DNA from: Bacillota bacterium
Lineage (GTDB): Bacteria; Bacillota; Clostridia; Lachnospirales; Lachnospiraceae
Assembly (NCBI GenBank): GCA_023442465.1
Contig: JAEZZQ010000016.1
Span: 124,001-188,000, forward strand
Reading direction: 5' to 3'
DNA length: 64,000 nucleotides
Shown here: positions 42,018-50,272 of the stretch, in pieces
Position numbering within the stretch: position 1 is the first letter of the stretch
Layout: every line of letters starts with the position of its first letter
Position numbers and translations under genes: made by a program
Notes under the pieces: model-generated
Told to the model about the DNA's origin: nothing
The model's input: only the letters and a program-made list of their open reading frames with translations
Databases searched by the model: none

Positions 42018-42144
42018 GCATATATGCTTATTTAGATGTATTAAATGTAATTAATTAAGTAGGACTTTTTGTACCCTGATTTTATTAAATTAGTACTTCA
42101 CCACTCTTAACTTGCCTGAAAATCAGCCTATTTCCACTGCCCTC

Positions 42145-43050
42145 CTACAAATCATACGGCGTAACCTGATATACATAATAATTCAGCCAATTCACATACA
42201 AGCAGTTACAATGTGCTCTCCACTGAAGGTTTGGCCTTTGCTCAGGGTCGTTATCCGGATAATAATTTTGTGGAATATCTATCGGAAGCCCCTTTTCTTT
42301 ATCGCGCACATATTCGTTATGGAGCGTCATGCGGTCGTACTCCGGATGTCCCATGATGAATATCTGCTTTCCTTCTCCTGCCATACAGAGCGTCACGCCG
42401 GCTTCCTGCGATTCCGCCAGTACTATCAGTTCTTTGCATGCGTGAACCGCCTCCGCAGATACCGTCGTATGACGGCTGTGTGGAACGAGAAAATTATCAT
42501 CAAAGCCCCTTACGAGGGGAATCTTCCGATTCATTATCTTATGCTCGTATATGCCGAAAAGCTTTTCCGGAAGGAGCTCCTTGCCCAGTCCGTAATGATA
42601 GTACAGTCCTGCCTGTGCTCCCCAGCAGATATGTAAGGTGGAGGTCACATTTTTCTTGGACCACTCCATGATTTCGCATAGTTCATCCCAATAATCCACC
42701 TCTTCAAAAGCAATCTGCTCCACCGGCGCTCCGGTAATAATCAAACCGTCGTACTTGTTTTCCTTCAGCTCATCAAAGGTATTATAAAACTTATTCAGAT
42801 GATTCATAGACGTATTGAGAGAGCGATGGCTGTTCATTTTCATAAAGCTCACATCCACTTGGAGAGGACTGTTCGACAGCGCTCTTAGCAATTGAAGCTC
42901 TGTATCCTGTTTGACGGGCATCAGATTCAAAATACAGATTTGCAGCGGACGAATGTCCTGATGAAGCGCTCTGTTTTCATCCACCACGAATATATTTTCA
43001 TTTTCCAGTATCCCTTTTGCAGGCAAATCATTCTGTGTCTTAATTGGCAT
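42145..43050 (-). CDS. metA: Homoserine O-acetyltransferase, MetA type
   Basis: A 301-residue enzyme of methionine synthesis that acylates homoserine. It shows ILNLMPVKQDTELQLLRALS, GLIITGAPVEQIAFEEVDYW, the nucleophile Cys in HICWGAQAGLYYHYG and the His in MGHPEYDRMTL. In this family a Glu in the GAPxE position favours acetyl-CoA whereas Gly favours succinyl-CoA; here the segment reads GAPVE, so acetyl transfer is predicted. Its start overlaps the ligA stop by 11 bases. Confidence 0.95.
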   Translation of the reverse strand: MPIKTQNDLPAKGILENENIFVVDENRALHQDIRPLQICILNLMPVKQDTELQLLRALSNSPLQVDVSFMKMNSHRSLNTSMNHLNKFYNTFDELKENKYDGLIITGAPVEQIAFEEVDYWDELCEIMEWSKKNVTSTLHICWGAQAGLYYHYGLGKELLPEKLFGIYEHKIMNRKIPLVRGFDDNFLVPHSRHTTVSAEAVHACKELIVLAESQEAGVTLCMAGEGKQIFIMGHPEYDRMTLHNEYVRDKEKGLPIDIPQNYYPDNDPEQRPNLQWRAHCNCLYVNWLNYYVYQVTPYDL

Positions 43051-45034
43051 GATTATCTCCTCCTAAAAACTGTTCTATAAATTGTTCCTCTGTAAGAATC
43101 GGCACTTGCAGCTCCTTAGCCTTCTTATTTTTCGATGAAGAAGAAGCACTATCGTTGTTGATCAGACAATCGGTTTTCGATGTCACGCTCCCGGTAACTT
43201 TTCCGCCCTTTTTCTCAATCACTTCTTTTAAATCGTTGCGGCTGGCGTAAATATCAAGGCTTCCGGTAACGACAAATACCTTACCGGCCAACGTCTCGCT
43301 GCCCTCCTCCAACTCTTCCACTTCGATTTCTATCTCCTTTAAAAGATTCTCCAGATTCGCTTTGTTGTTTTCTTCTCTGAAATACTGATAAAAGGCTGCG
43401 GCTATTACCCCGCCGATTCCGTCTATTCCGCTTAAATCCTCCGTATCCGCCTCCATCATAGCCTTAAGATCATAGCGGTAATACCTGCATATCATCTTCG
43501 CATTCGCCAGCCCTATGTTGGCGATTCCCAAGCTGTAAATCAACCGGGGCAAAGTCGTCTTTCTTGAGATTTCGATACTTTTTATCAGGTTTGTATATGA
43601 CTTTTCACCGAATCCCTCCATCTCAACGATTTCATCCTTATATTTATCCAGATGGAAGATATCCGCATACTCATGAATATATCCTTTGGCGATGAATTTC
43701 TCCAGAGTAGCCTCTGAAAGACCTTCGATGTTCATAGCATCCCTGCTTACAAATAAGGTAAAGGCCTTTATTTTCTTCGCACTGCAAAATGGGTTGGTGC
43801 AATACAGCGACTGTACCTCATTTACTTTCCTGACCGCTGTATCTCCTCCACAGACCGGGCATTCTTTCGGAGGCTCCACGTTATCGCTTTCTGTCAGATT
43901 CTCTGCAATCTGTGGGATAATCATATTGGCCTTATATACAGTAATACGATCTCCGATTCCCAGCTTCAATCCGCGCAGAATGCTTATATTATGCACCGAC
44001 GCACGGCTCACGGTAGTTCCCTCCAGTTCTACCGGTTCGAAGATAGCTACGGGATTAATGAGGCCGGTTCTGCTTGGACTCCATTCGATTTCCTTCAGCA
44101 CCGTTTCCCTTACTTCATCTTCCCATTTAAAGGCAATGGAATCTCTGGGGAATTTGGCAGTGGTCCCCAGCGATTGTCCGTAAGCGATATTATCATAAAC
44201 GATAACCAATCCATCCGACGGCACATCGTAGTTCTCAATTTTCTTTTCAAAATCTTCAAGGGTGGAGATAAGGGTATCCCTGTCTACTTTTTTAAACTCT
44301 ACTGTCTGAAAGCCCTGTTCCTGCAAAAATAAAAACTGTTCCTCCCTGGAATTATGGAAATCCACGCCATCCGCTTTTACAAGGGCAAACGCGAAAAAAT
44401 TCACATTCCTTTTTGCAGTAATCTCATTATTCAACTGCCTTACGGAGCCGCTGCAAAGATTTCTGGGATTTTTATATTTTGCCGCATCCTCTTCTATACC
44501 AGCATTTATTTTGTCGAAATCGGAATATGTTATTACAGCCTCACCACGAAGAACCAATTCCCCTCTGTAAGGAATGGACACCGGCAGATTGCGGAAGGTC
44601 TTCGCATTATTCGTAACGACTTCTCCCACCTCCCCGTTTCCTCTGGTAACCGCTTTTGCAAGTTTTCCGTCAAAATATGTCAAAACAACGGTTAATCCGT
44701 CTAATTTCCACGACAATAATGCAGTTTGTTCCTGCAACCAGTCCTGTAGATCTTCTCTGCTCTTCGTCTTTCCCAAAGATAACATCTGTCTTTCATGGCG
44801 CTCCTTGGGCAGCTCATCCACAGCGGCATAACCTACCTGTATCGTGGGGCTGTTTGCAAGAACCGTTCCCGTTTCTTCTTCTAACCGGACCAACTCGTCA
44901 TACAATTTATCGTATTCGAAATTGCTCATGAACTCGGTATCTTCCGCATAATACGCTTTAGACGCCCGGTTGAGCAATTCCGTTAATTCTCTTATTCTTT
45001 TTGTTTTATCGTCTTTTTTAATCATGTCCGGCAA
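43040..45034 (-). CDS. ligA: NAD-dependent DNA ligase
   Basis: A 664-residue ligase joining Okazaki fragments. The AMP-accepting Lys lies in SWKLDGLTVVL (about 113-123). The adenylation domain is followed by an OB fold, a zinc finger (CPVCGG and YCTNPFCSAKK), helix-hairpin-helix repeats (LSGIDGIGGVIAAAF) and a C-terminal BRCT domain (AGKVFVVTGSLDIYASRNDL). Domain order is normal. It is followed directly by metA. Confidence 0.97.
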   Translation of the reverse strand: MPDMIKKDDKTKRIRELTELLNRASKAYYAEDTEFMSNFEYDKLYDELVRLEEETGTVLANSPTIQVGYAAVDELPKERHERQMLSLGKTKSREDLQDWLQEQTALLSWKLDGLTVVLTYFDGKLAKAVTRGNGEVGEVVTNNAKTFRNLPVSIPYRGELVLRGEAVITYSDFDKINAGIEEDAAKYKNPRNLCSGSVRQLNNEITAKRNVNFFAFALVKADGVDFHNSREEQFLFLQEQGFQTVEFKKVDRDTLISTLEDFEKKIENYDVPSDGLVIVYDNIAYGQSLGTTAKFPRDSIAFKWEDEVRETVLKEIEWSPSRTGLINPVAIFEPVELEGTTVSRASVHNISILRGLKLGIGDRITVYKANMIIPQIAENLTESDNVEPPKECPVCGGDTAVRKVNEVQSLYCTNPFCSAKKIKAFTLFVSRDAMNIEGLSEATLEKFIAKGYIHEYADIFHLDKYKDEIVEMEGFGEKSYTNLIKSIEISRKTTLPRLIYSLGIANIGLANAKMICRYYRYDLKAMMEADTEDLSGIDGIGGVIAAAFYQYFREENNKANLENLLKEIEIEVEELEEGSETLAGKVFVVTGSLDIYASRNDLKEVIEKKGGKVTGSVTSKTDCLINNDSASSSSKNKKAKELQVPILTEEQFIEQFLGGDNHAN

Positions 45035-45119
45035 CTTTTCCCTCGATCCGTTTCTTACTATATTATCATTCTGCTCCTATACTTTCAAATACTAATTTCC
45101 AATTATTGCGAACTACATC

Positions 45120-45284
45120 CCGCATGCGTTACTGTTCACACTGTTCTCAGCAACGCATGATTTCTGCAATGCAAAAGTTTTGCATGTAAATTCGCTCCGC
45201 GAAGCAGAAATCATCTCTTGCATCACGTTCTTACGTAGCTTAACAGCAAGTGTTAAGCTACTGTGTCAACAGTAACCCGCATGC
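45120..45284. repeat. MITE-like type-A element (45128-45276) with perfect 8-bp target duplication
   Basis: Full-length copy: GTTACTGTTCAC at the left, hairpin GATTTCTGC / GCAGAAATC with an extra ATGCAAAAGTTTTGCAT inner stem, hairpin GTAGCTTAACA / TGTTAAGCTAC, and the right end GTCAACAGTAAC. CCGCATGC flanks both sides (45120-45127, 45277-45284). The right 19 bases are inside the rluF coding frame. It fills the gap between ligA and rluF. Confidence 0.92.
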
Positions 45285-45989
45285 TTCATATAGCTGCTGC
45301 AATTCCCCACCCTGAAGCCGGCGATACTCTCCAGGCTTTAAGCTTGCAAGCTCAACATTCATAACACGTGTTCTTTTTATCTCCTTTACCTCATAGCCCA
45401 AGGTTTTCGACATCCTCCTGATTTGCCTGTTGACTCCTTGGGTCAGAATTATATCAAAAGTGTACTTTCCAAGCTTCCTAACTTCGCACGGCCTTGTTGT
45501 AATACTCAGCTCTTCCAAACGAACGCCGCTTGCCATCGCTTCCAAAAACTCCTGCGATATTTCCTTATCTACCCTTACCACATATTCTTTTTCATGGAGG
45601 TTGGCTCCACGCATCATAGCATCGATCAGCATTCCGTCGTTAGTCATGATGATCAGCCCCTCGGAATCCTTGTCCAGCCTGCCCGCATAAGTCAACCGGA
45701 CCGGAAACTTCAGCTGGTCGCTGATTTTCTTCTCCGCATATTTATCCCGCTGCGTACAAGTAACCCCTACTTGCTTATAATAGGCCAAAACTACTTTTTT
45801 ATTCTTCTCGCCTATTGTTTTTCCGTTTACCGTTACCGTATCCGAACCGCATACCATACTGCCAATAACGGCTGTTTTTCCATTTACCGTTACCCGCCCT
45901 TCTCCAATCAGCTTATCCGCATCCCGTCTGGAGCATACGCCGCATGCCGCCAAATATTTATTTAAACGTTCCATATTCTTTTCCGCCAT
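45258..45989 (-). CDS. rluF: 23S rRNA pseudouridine synthase, RluF/RsuA family
   Basis: A 243-residue protein: an S4-type RNA-binding domain (MERLNKYLAACGVCSRRDAD, about 5-60) and the catalytic domain with the Asp motif TYAGRLDKDSEGLIIMTND and TQGVNRQIRRMSK. The GRLDKDS and QGVNRQIRRM motifs are closest to RluF. The last residues, after YEACG, are LLLTQ and a stop, all encoded by the right end of the mobile element at 45128-45276, so the original C-terminus has been replaced or extended. Confidence 0.9.
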   Translation of the reverse strand: MAEKNMERLNKYLAACGVCSRRDADKLIGEGRVTVNGKTAVIGSMVCGSDTVTVNGKTIGEKNKKVVLAYYKQVGVTCTQRDKYAEKKISDQLKFPVRLTYAGRLDKDSEGLIIMTNDGMLIDAMMRGANLHEKEYVVRVDKEISQEFLEAMASGVRLEELSITTRPCEVRKLGKYTFDIILTQGVNRQIRRMSKTLGYEVKEIKRTRVMNVELASLKPGEYRRLQGGELQQLYEACGLLLTQ

Positions 45990-46050
45990 TTTTTCACCAA
46001 CCAGCCTCTTTTATACTTATCACTCATATACTTCGGGCAATGAGCAGAAA

Positions 46051-46079
46051 GGAATTCACCTCTGTCTGAGATGAATTCC
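46051..46079 (-). terminator. Hairpin downstream of the MCP gene
   Basis: GGAATTCA (46051-46058) / TGAATTCC (46072-46079) with inner CTC/GAG pairing. On the minus strand it is followed by TTTCT. It lies 120 bases after the MCP stop, and a terminator role is likely but not certain. Confidence 0.5.
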
Positions 46080-46200
46080 GCATCTTAACTTGCCTTATTT
46101 ATTGTACCACATTTTCGTTATGTCTAACAACCTTATACTCTTGACACCTTATACTCTTTGCTATTAATTTTACTTTCGCTGCATTCTGATGCCAGGTTTA

Positions 46201-47706
46201 TCACATATATTTCATATCTACACATAATATATAAATCTTCCCGAAGTCCGATTCATATGCTTTAGAATAAGTGGAACATAGATTCCCCGTAGCGCTGGAT
46301 ATGTATTCATGAGACACATACATTTCATCTCTTTGCCTATCGGCCTGATTGAAATACCGCTTCGCCCTATGGTCGTCTCCAGGCTCCGCCGGTCTAAAAG
46401 TCCCTGCCCTTCCCACTTCCACCAGATGGCCCATTACCGTATGGCTTATCTGCCTTCCGTCGCTGCCAATCACATAAGCACATTCAATATGAGCCTCTTC
46501 CTTTAAGCAGCCCTTCAACGTTTCATCTATTTTATTTTCCGCACAATCCTTTAACGCCTTCAGCGCTTTCTTCATAAAGACTCTTGCCTCGTTATCGACC
46601 AGGCTTTTCTTCAAAACAACTCTTTTGGAAGGGTCTGTAATAAAAGTGTCCAAAACCTCTTTCAACCTTGCCGTTTCCTCATAAAGACAAGCATTTGTCC
46701 CCGCATTTTCCTGAGCCAGCGCAGCATTGTTTTGAATGGTGGCGGATATTCCAGCAATAGTATCTACCATTCCCTTTATATTTTCCTTTTGTTTTGCCGT
46801 ATTTCTTGCAATATGCAGACTGTCCTCATTTATTTCGACAAGAGAATCCTTCATCTGCGCAAAGCGGTCTGCCGTCAGGTTTACTACCGTCTGACATTCC
46901 CCTACCTTAGACACGCTCTCCTCTATCAGGTTCCCCGTCTGCTCCACTGCCTTCGTGGTTTGTTGCGCCAATTCCCCTATCTCCTGGGCAACCACAGCGA
47001 AGCCTCTTCCGTGTTCGCCGGCCCGCGCCGCTTCGATAGACGCATTCAGGGATAGGAGTTTCGTCTGAGAAGAAATCGAATGAATCATATCTGCCACTTT
47101 GGAAATATTGCCCGAGGCTATATTTACCTGTTCCATAGCATCTACCATTTGCACCGCATCAGCATATCCTTCTTTCGCGTGCGCCATCAGCTCCGTCATA
47201 CCTGCGCATATTTTGTTCACACTATCGTAATTCCTCTCGGTCTCCTCATATACGCTGTCGGCTTTTACCGTTACCATATTCATTTCCTCCGCTATATGCG
47301 TTTCATTTTCTGCCAAAAGCACAGTGGTATGGTTAGCCTGCTCCCCTATCTTGTTAATCTGATTCATTATATCATTAATTTTAATAAACGTTTCGGACAA
47401 TGATACCGTTATTTTAGTAAGCGCTGTTTTTATCGGAATAAAATCCCCATAAAATTTAGCGTTATCCGATATCTGAACGAGTAAATCACCTACCGACAGG
47501 TGAGAAAGAACTCCCGATATTTCCGCTATATATTCGTCCAGTACGTTTGCAATATCATTAATATCATCACTTACCTTTTGAAGATGCTCCTCTCCCGCCT
47601 CGATTTTATCGATATCCAAGTTCCCTTTGGCAAGCCGGTCCGTTTGCTTCCTAATTGCTTCGCAATCCTTCTCAAGTTGTCTGTACATGCGTCTTTTGCT
47701 CATCAT
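46201..47706 (-). CDS. Soluble methyl-accepting chemotaxis-type protein with C-terminal sensor-like domain
   Basis: From ATG 47706 (AAGGAG upstream) the product is 501 residues without a membrane helix. Residues 1-130 are helical. An MCP signalling domain follows, with SISSQTKLLSLNASIEAARA, GEHGRGFAVVAQEIGELAQQ and the hairpin tip region. The last 130 residues (MKKALKALKDCAENKIDETL, then CAYVIGSDGRQISHTVMGH) look like a Cache/PDC-type small-molecule domain placed after the signalling domain. No che genes are nearby. A terminator-like hairpin in its leader suggests attenuation. Confidence 0.88.
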   Translation of the reverse strand: MMSKRRMYRQLEKDCEAIRKQTDRLAKGNLDIDKIEAGEEHLQKVSDDINDIANVLDEYIAEISGVLSHLSVGDLLVQISDNAKFYGDFIPIKTALTKITVSLSETFIKINDIMNQINKIGEQANHTTVLLAENETHIAEEMNMVTVKADSVYEETERNYDSVNKICAGMTELMAHAKEGYADAVQMVDAMEQVNIASGNISKVADMIHSISSQTKLLSLNASIEAARAGEHGRGFAVVAQEIGELAQQTTKAVEQTGNLIEESVSKVGECQTVVNLTADRFAQMKDSLVEINEDSLHIARNTAKQKENIKGMVDTIAGISATIQNNAALAQENAGTNACLYEETARLKEVLDTFITDPSKRVVLKKSLVDNEARVFMKKALKALKDCAENKIDETLKGCLKEEAHIECAYVIGSDGRQISHTVMGHLVEVGRAGTFRPAEPGDDHRAKRYFNQADRQRDEMYVSHEYISSATGNLCSTYSKAYESDFGKIYILCVDMKYM

Positions 47707-47770
47707 GGCTTCTTCTCCTTTTTTGTTTAAATTAGGTAAAGTGCGCGATGCGGACTTTTCCGATTTTAAT

Positions 47771-47806
47771 AAAAAAAGCTTGGGCAAGGCAATACGCCTT
47801 ATCCAA
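47771..47806 (-). terminator. Terminator-like hairpin in the MCP gene leader
   Basis: Minus strand TTGGATAAGGC (47796-47806) pairs with GCCTTGCCCAA (47780-47790), with a T-G wobble and an A-C mismatch, and is followed by seven T. It lies 65 bases before the chosen start codon and inside an upstream open frame. Confidence 0.65.
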
Positions 47807-47968
47807 ACTTCTTCGTTCAGCATTATATCTTTTTTCTAATTCTTTTCACGTTTAATATATTATCACAGCATGCGTGCAATAGTAAATACCTAAACCATAA
47901 AAGAAATAAACCATATTCGCAATAATACCAAATCCATCGGTGGTTCTGCATAAGCTTTAAAATATAAA

Positions 47969-48002
47969 TGCCGCAGTTAAGCCTTCCCGGCTCACTGCGG
48001 CA
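47969..48002 (-). terminator. gdhA terminator
   Basis: TGCCGCAGT (47969-47977) / ACTGCGGCA (47994-48002), with inner AGCC/GGCT pairs and a TTTATATTTT tail on the minus strand, 24 bases beyond the gdhA stop. Confidence 0.88.
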
Positions 48003-48025
48003 CTCGTATTTTCATGTATTTTTAT

Positions 48026-49360
48026 CTAAACAACGCCCTGCGCGCTCATAGCTTCTGCAACCTTAAGGAAACCTGCTATATTAGCTCCTGCCACATAATT
48101 TCCTTCCATATTGTATTTCTTGGAAGCCGTATCAAGGTTATGGAAGATGTCTACCATAATGCGTTTTAACCTGCTGTCAACTTCTTCGAAGGTCCAGCTA
48201 AGTCTTTCGCTGTTCTGGCTCATCTCCAATGCGGAGGTAGCTACACCGCCTGCGTTGGATGCTTTACCGGGGCAGAACAGAACTTTATTCTCCAGAAAGT
48301 AATCGGTAGCTTCCAAGGTAGTAGGCATATTTGCGCCTTCTGCAACTGCGAAACAGCCATTCGCTACGAGAGCCTTCGCATCATCGAGGTTAAGCTCATT
48401 CTGTGTTGCACAGGGAAGTGCGATATCGCATTTTACGCTCCAAACGCCTTTTCCTTCATGATACTGTGCGCTGGATCTGGCTTCCGCATAATCTGTCAGT
48501 CTTGCACGTTTCACTTCTTTTATTTCTTTTAATAATTCCAAATCTATTCCTTCGGAGTCATAAATCCAACCCGTAGAATCCGAACAGGTAACCGGCTTCG
48601 CGCCGAGCTGCTGCGCTTTTTCAATAGCATAAATAGCTACATTGCCTGCGCCGGAAACCGCAACCGTCTTACCCGCGATATCCTTGCCGTTACATTTTAA
48701 CATTTCTTCTACCAAATACAGCAGACCGTAGCCTGTAGCCTGGGTTCTTGCAAGGGAACCGCCATATGTGAGGCCTTTTCCCGTAAGAACTCCTTCGTAG
48801 ATGTTGCGGATTCTCTTATACTGTCCGTACATAAAGCCGATTTCTCTTGCACCTACGCCGATGTCTCCTGCCGGTACGTCGGTATCCGCGCCAATATGTC
48901 TGTAAAGCTCTGTCATAAAGCTCTGGCAGAAAGCCATAACCTCTCTGTCCGATTTGCCCTTAGGATCGAAATCGGAGCCACCTTTACCGCCGCCGATAGG
49001 AAGTCCGGTAAGAGAATTTTTGAAAATCTGCTCAAAACCTAAGAATTTGATAATGCCAAGGTTAACAGACGGATGAAATCTCAAGCCGCCCTTGTACGGT
49101 CCGATAGCGCTGTTGAACTGTACGCGGAAGCCGTTGTTCACCTGAACCTGTCCCTTATCATCCACCCAGGGAATGCGGAACATAATGATTCTTTCCGGTG
49201 TAACCAGTCTTTCCAATAAAGCGTTCTTTTTGTACACTTCTTCATTTGCTTCAATTACCACACGAAGGGACTCCATAACCTCTTTTACCGCCTGAATGAA
49301 TTCCGGCTGCGCCGGATTCTTTGCAACTACCAAGTCAAATACCTCATCAACATATGACAT
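48026..49360 (-). CDS. gdhA: NADP-type glutamate dehydrogenase
   Basis: A 444-residue hexameric-type enzyme interconverting 2-oxoglutarate plus ammonia and glutamate. Signatures are FNSAIGPYKGGLRFHPSVNL, the catalytic Lys region LPIGGGKGGSDFDPKGKSD, PAGDIGVGAREIGFMYGQYK and the Rossmann loop VAVSGAGNVAIYAIEKA. Length and sequence match the biosynthetic 450-residue group. Its leader contains a type-B repeat, and a promoter/terminator pair lies further upstream. Confidence 0.97.
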   Translation of the reverse strand: MSYVDEVFDLVVAKNPAQPEFIQAVKEVMESLRVVIEANEEVYKKNALLERLVTPERIIMFRIPWVDDKGQVQVNNGFRVQFNSAIGPYKGGLRFHPSVNLGIIKFLGFEQIFKNSLTGLPIGGGKGGSDFDPKGKSDREVMAFCQSFMTELYRHIGADTDVPAGDIGVGAREIGFMYGQYKRIRNIYEGVLTGKGLTYGGSLARTQATGYGLLYLVEEMLKCNGKDIAGKTVAVSGAGNVAIYAIEKAQQLGAKPVTCSDSTGWIYDSEGIDLELLKEIKEVKRARLTDYAEARSSAQYHEGKGVWSVKCDIALPCATQNELNLDDAKALVANGCFAVAEGANMPTTLEATDYFLENKVLFCPGKASNAGGVATSALEMSQNSERLSWTFEEVDSRLKRIMVDIFHNLDTASKKYNMEGNYVAGANIAGFLKVAEAMSAQGVV

Positions 49361-49407
49361 CTACGTGTCCTCCTTTAGTTTGATTGTATAGCGAATTGCT
49401 CTATGTG

Positions 49408-49523
49408 AACAAAAGTGTGCTCGTATACTCTCGCAGCCAAATACTTTGGCAGCACAGCTTTTGTTTCGCGCGCGTAGCTGCGCATTCATGGTTTCTGCAA
49501 TAGGAGCATTTTCCTAATTACAG
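49408..49523. repeat. Type-B intergenic repeat, copy 3 (upstream of gdhA)
   Basis: Homologous to 327-440, starting AACAAAAGTGTGCTCG. It has AGCTTTTGTTTCGCGCG, TAGCTGCGCAT and a hairpin TTTCTGCAAT (49492-49501) / ATTACAGAAA (49517-49526). The single odd pair is G-U on the minus strand. The loop AGGAGCATTTTCCTA is conserved. It abuts the terminator at 49524-49553. Confidence 0.75.
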
Positions 49524-49553
49524 AAAAAAGCACAAAAGAACAATCTTTTGTGC
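49524..49553 (-). terminator. Strong terminator upstream of gdhA
   Basis: GCACAAAAG (49530-49538) / CTTTTGTGC (49545-49553), followed on the minus strand by six T. It lies only about 17 bases after the likely start of transcription of the promoter at 49577-49605. Confidence 0.85.
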
Positions 49554-49576
49554 CAAGACGCCTTTGTCCACGTATT

Positions 49577-49605
49577 ATTATATAATGCTGATAACAATTT
49601 CACAA
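49577..49605 (-). promoter_or_regulatory. Promoter ahead of the gdhA-side terminator
   Basis: Minus strand TTGTGA (49600-49605), 17-base spacer, TATAAT (49577-49582). It either drives gdhA through the terminator or makes a transcript of only about 45 bases. A weaker promoter nearer gdhA (TTGTTC, 16 bases, TATACA around 49388-49415) is possible. Confidence 0.7.
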
Positions 49606-49691
49606 GACACTTTAGGGTATTAAACTGTAAAAGTTTTATGCCATTTTTGATCGTTTTTTTATACACATTGTACAATAATACGTGTATACAA

Positions 49692-50123
49692 TCATAAATA
49701 TTTCTTCAGCCGTTCAATATTCTTTTCCTCAAAATCCATTAATTCCTTCGCGATTTCCAGTGAAGTATCCTCCGCATGCTCATGGTGGTTCAAATGCTTG
49801 CACATGTCTGTTATTCCCCGGTTACTTCCCTGAATCATCACTTCTGCAATATGGCTCGTGCTCGTATCGAACATCGTGTTGGAATGGATGCCTCCTACCA
49901 GCATCATCTGGCTCACATTATTCGTGCGATACGGCTCCGATTTTGCCTCCAGGATCTTATCCAGCGCCTTATTATGGATTTCCGAATATTTTAAAGCCTG
50001 CTTGGATAACTGTACTGCCAGACTATCGTCCGAAACTTTTTCGCTTATCGTATTGATTGCTTTCATCGCCATTTCCGTATTCTTCTGCACTCCGCGCAGA
50101 ATTTCCACATCGTCTTTTTTCAT
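49692..50123 (-). CDS. Hypothetical helical protein
   Basis: From ATG 50123 (GGAAAGGA upstream) the product is 143 residues: MKKDDVEILRGVQKNTEMAM, a helical segment SLAVQLSKQALKYSEIHNKA, then VGGIHSNTMFDTSTSHIAEV and a final helix rich in His and Glu (HHEHAEDTSLEIAKELMDFE). The four-helix layout and Glu/His content recall ferritin-like folds, but I do not recognise a family. It is monocistronic; the Gfo/Idh gene upstream ends in a terminator. Confidence 0.75.
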   Translation of the reverse strand: MKKDDVEILRGVQKNTEMAMKAINTISEKVSDDSLAVQLSKQALKYSEIHNKALDKILEAKSEPYRTNNVSQMMLVGGIHSNTMFDTSTSHIAEVMIQGSNRGITDMCKHLNHHEHAEDTSLEIAKELMDFEEKNIERLKKYL

Positions 50124-50201
50124 CGCACACTCTTCCTTTCCAGCCTCGCCGGCCCTGCCTATTTCCATCAGAATCTTTTTCAATAAAAATCTAAACAGAA
50201 A

Positions 50202-50233
50202 AGGTGTAAGTATAGCTTTCTATACTTACACCT
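50202..50233 (-). terminator. Terminator of the Gfo/Idh oxidoreductase gene
   Basis: AGGTGTAAGTATAG (50202-50215) / CTATACTTACACCT (50220-50233), a perfect 14-bp stem followed by TTTTCTGTTT on the minus strand. Confidence 0.92.
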
Positions 50234-50272
50234 CAATTCCTCTGATTAAGAGTATGTGCTCTTTTTTATTTT

